Below are positions 63,529 through 64,000 of a stretch of 64,000 nt of DNA, one piece after another. Both the position numbers and the translations under genes were made by a program. The DNA lies in NCBI RefSeq assembly GCF_000376105.1, contig NZ_AQWM01000008.1, positions 1-64,000 of the forward strand, in the 5' to 3' direction. The notes beneath the pieces were generated by a model. It searched no databases. It was not told where the DNA came from and saw nothing but the letters and a program-made list of their open reading frames with translations. The number at the start of each line of letters is the position of its first letter. Position 1 is the first letter of the stretch. The stretch comes from Asticcacaulis benevestitus DSM 16100 = ATCC BAA-896. GTDB taxonomy: Bacteria > Pseudomonadota > Alphaproteobacteria > Caulobacterales > Caulobacteraceae.

Positions 63529-64000
63529 ATGCAAAGACGCTCTTTTCTGACCACGGCTGTGGCCGGTGCGGCGCTGTTCGCCACCGGCGATGCGCTGGCC
63601 GCGCCCAAGCCGATCCAGCTTCTCAATGTATCCTACGATCCGACCCGCGAACTCTACACCGCCTACAACGCCGCCTTCAGCAAATACTGGAAGGCTAAAA
63701 CCGGCCAGGACGTCACCATCCGTCAGAGCCATGGCGGCTCCGGCGCTCAGGCCCGTTCGGTGATCGAAGGCAGCCCGGCCGATGTCGTTACACTGGCGCT
63801 GTCGGACGATATCGACCAGATCGCAGCCAAGGCCGGGCTTCTGCCAGCCAACTGGCAGAGCCGCCTGCCGCTCAACTCTTCGCCCTATACCTCGACCATC
63901 GTTCTGCTGGTTCGCAAGGGCAATCCGAAGAATATCCGCGACTGGGGCGATCTCGCCCGTCCCGGCGTTGGCGTCATTACGCCTAACCCCAAGACCGGAG
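63529..64000 (+). CDS. Sulfate ABC transporter substrate-binding protein, copy 2 (partial)
   Basis: The first 157 codons are in the window. The signal region [20 protein letters not shown] is of the twin-arginine type, followed by ..[20 protein letters not shown].., ..[18 protein letters not shown].. and ..VITPNPKTG... It is a close paralogue of copy 1 over this stretch, with differences spread evenly, so the duplication is not very recent. The permease genes cysT/cysW/cysA would be expected just beyond the right edge. Confidence 0.9.
   Translation, partial: MQRRSFLTTAVAGAALFATGDALAAPKPIQLLNVSYDPTRELYTAYNAAFSKYWKAKTGQDVTIRQSHGGSGAQARSVIEGSPADVVTLALSDDIDQIAAKAGLLPANWQSRLPLNSSPYTSTIVLLVRKGNPKNIRDWGDLARPGVGVITPNPKTG

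Overview
The window looks like one contig of a Caulobacterales alphaproteobacterium, most plausibly Asticcacaulis or a close relative. This is inferred from gene content, not from any search. Supporting points are a class I lysyl-tRNA synthetase, the alphaproteobacterial order ctaC-ctaD-ctaB-(small protein)-ctaG-ctaE-DUF983-SURF1-M16, a GEDEF/EAL phosphodiesterase beside that cluster as I recall for Caulobacter PdeA, large TonB-dependent receptors, and the general codon use. Most of the window is ordinary chromosome with short gaps and many 1-4 base stop/start overlaps. Accessory DNA is confined mainly to the left edge.

Left edge (1-1.6 kb): the end of an IS3-family element lies beside gene remnants. 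These are the tail of an unknown gene, the first part of a YgjP-like metallopeptidase and a tyrosine integrase without its catalytic half. They abut the 3' end of tRNA-Gln(UUG) and read as the decayed end of a tRNA-integrated island. From 1.9 to 13.4 kb come trhO, sppA, a TonB-dependent receptor with a TPR-sulfotransferase behind it, a DUF1499 membrane protein, an APH-like/P-loop kinase fusion and pdxH. From 13.5 to 25.8 kb come a J-domain protein, a GNAT enzyme, a dicarboxylate symporter, aroC, a pirin, queC-queE, two hotdog thioesterases, a membrane-protein gene broken by one in-frame TGA, an S24 regulator, a serine hydrolase and lysK.

26-34 kb holds a MerR regulator with a palindromic operator and an acyl-CoA dehydrogenase, a second serine hydrolase, a peroxiredoxin divergent from yqgE, a c-di-GMP enzyme and an M16 peptidase. 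34.3-41.1 kb is the aa3-type cytochrome c oxidase biogenesis cluster. 41.5-59 kb has tldD, a second TonB-receptor-like protein, a POT peptide transporter, rsmE-gshA, an esterase, an M61 aminopeptidase, a four-gene operon (secreted protein, glycosyltransferase, pirin, membrane protein), chrA and a CPA2 antiporter.

The right edge (59-64 kb) has a Phd/VapC-type toxin-antitoxin pair. It is followed by an apparent sulfur-acquisition locus: an Rrf2 regulator with a long palindrome in front of it, a YezD/DUF2292 protein, a porin and two tandem sulfate-binding proteins, the second cut by the window end.

Two dispersed repeat families stand out. One is a ~120-bp near-palindrome with GGGGCC/GGCCCC mini-hairpins at both ends, present three times and only at gene 3' ends. 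The other is a ~105-bp element present twice in opposite orientation at 57.4 and 63.4 kb.
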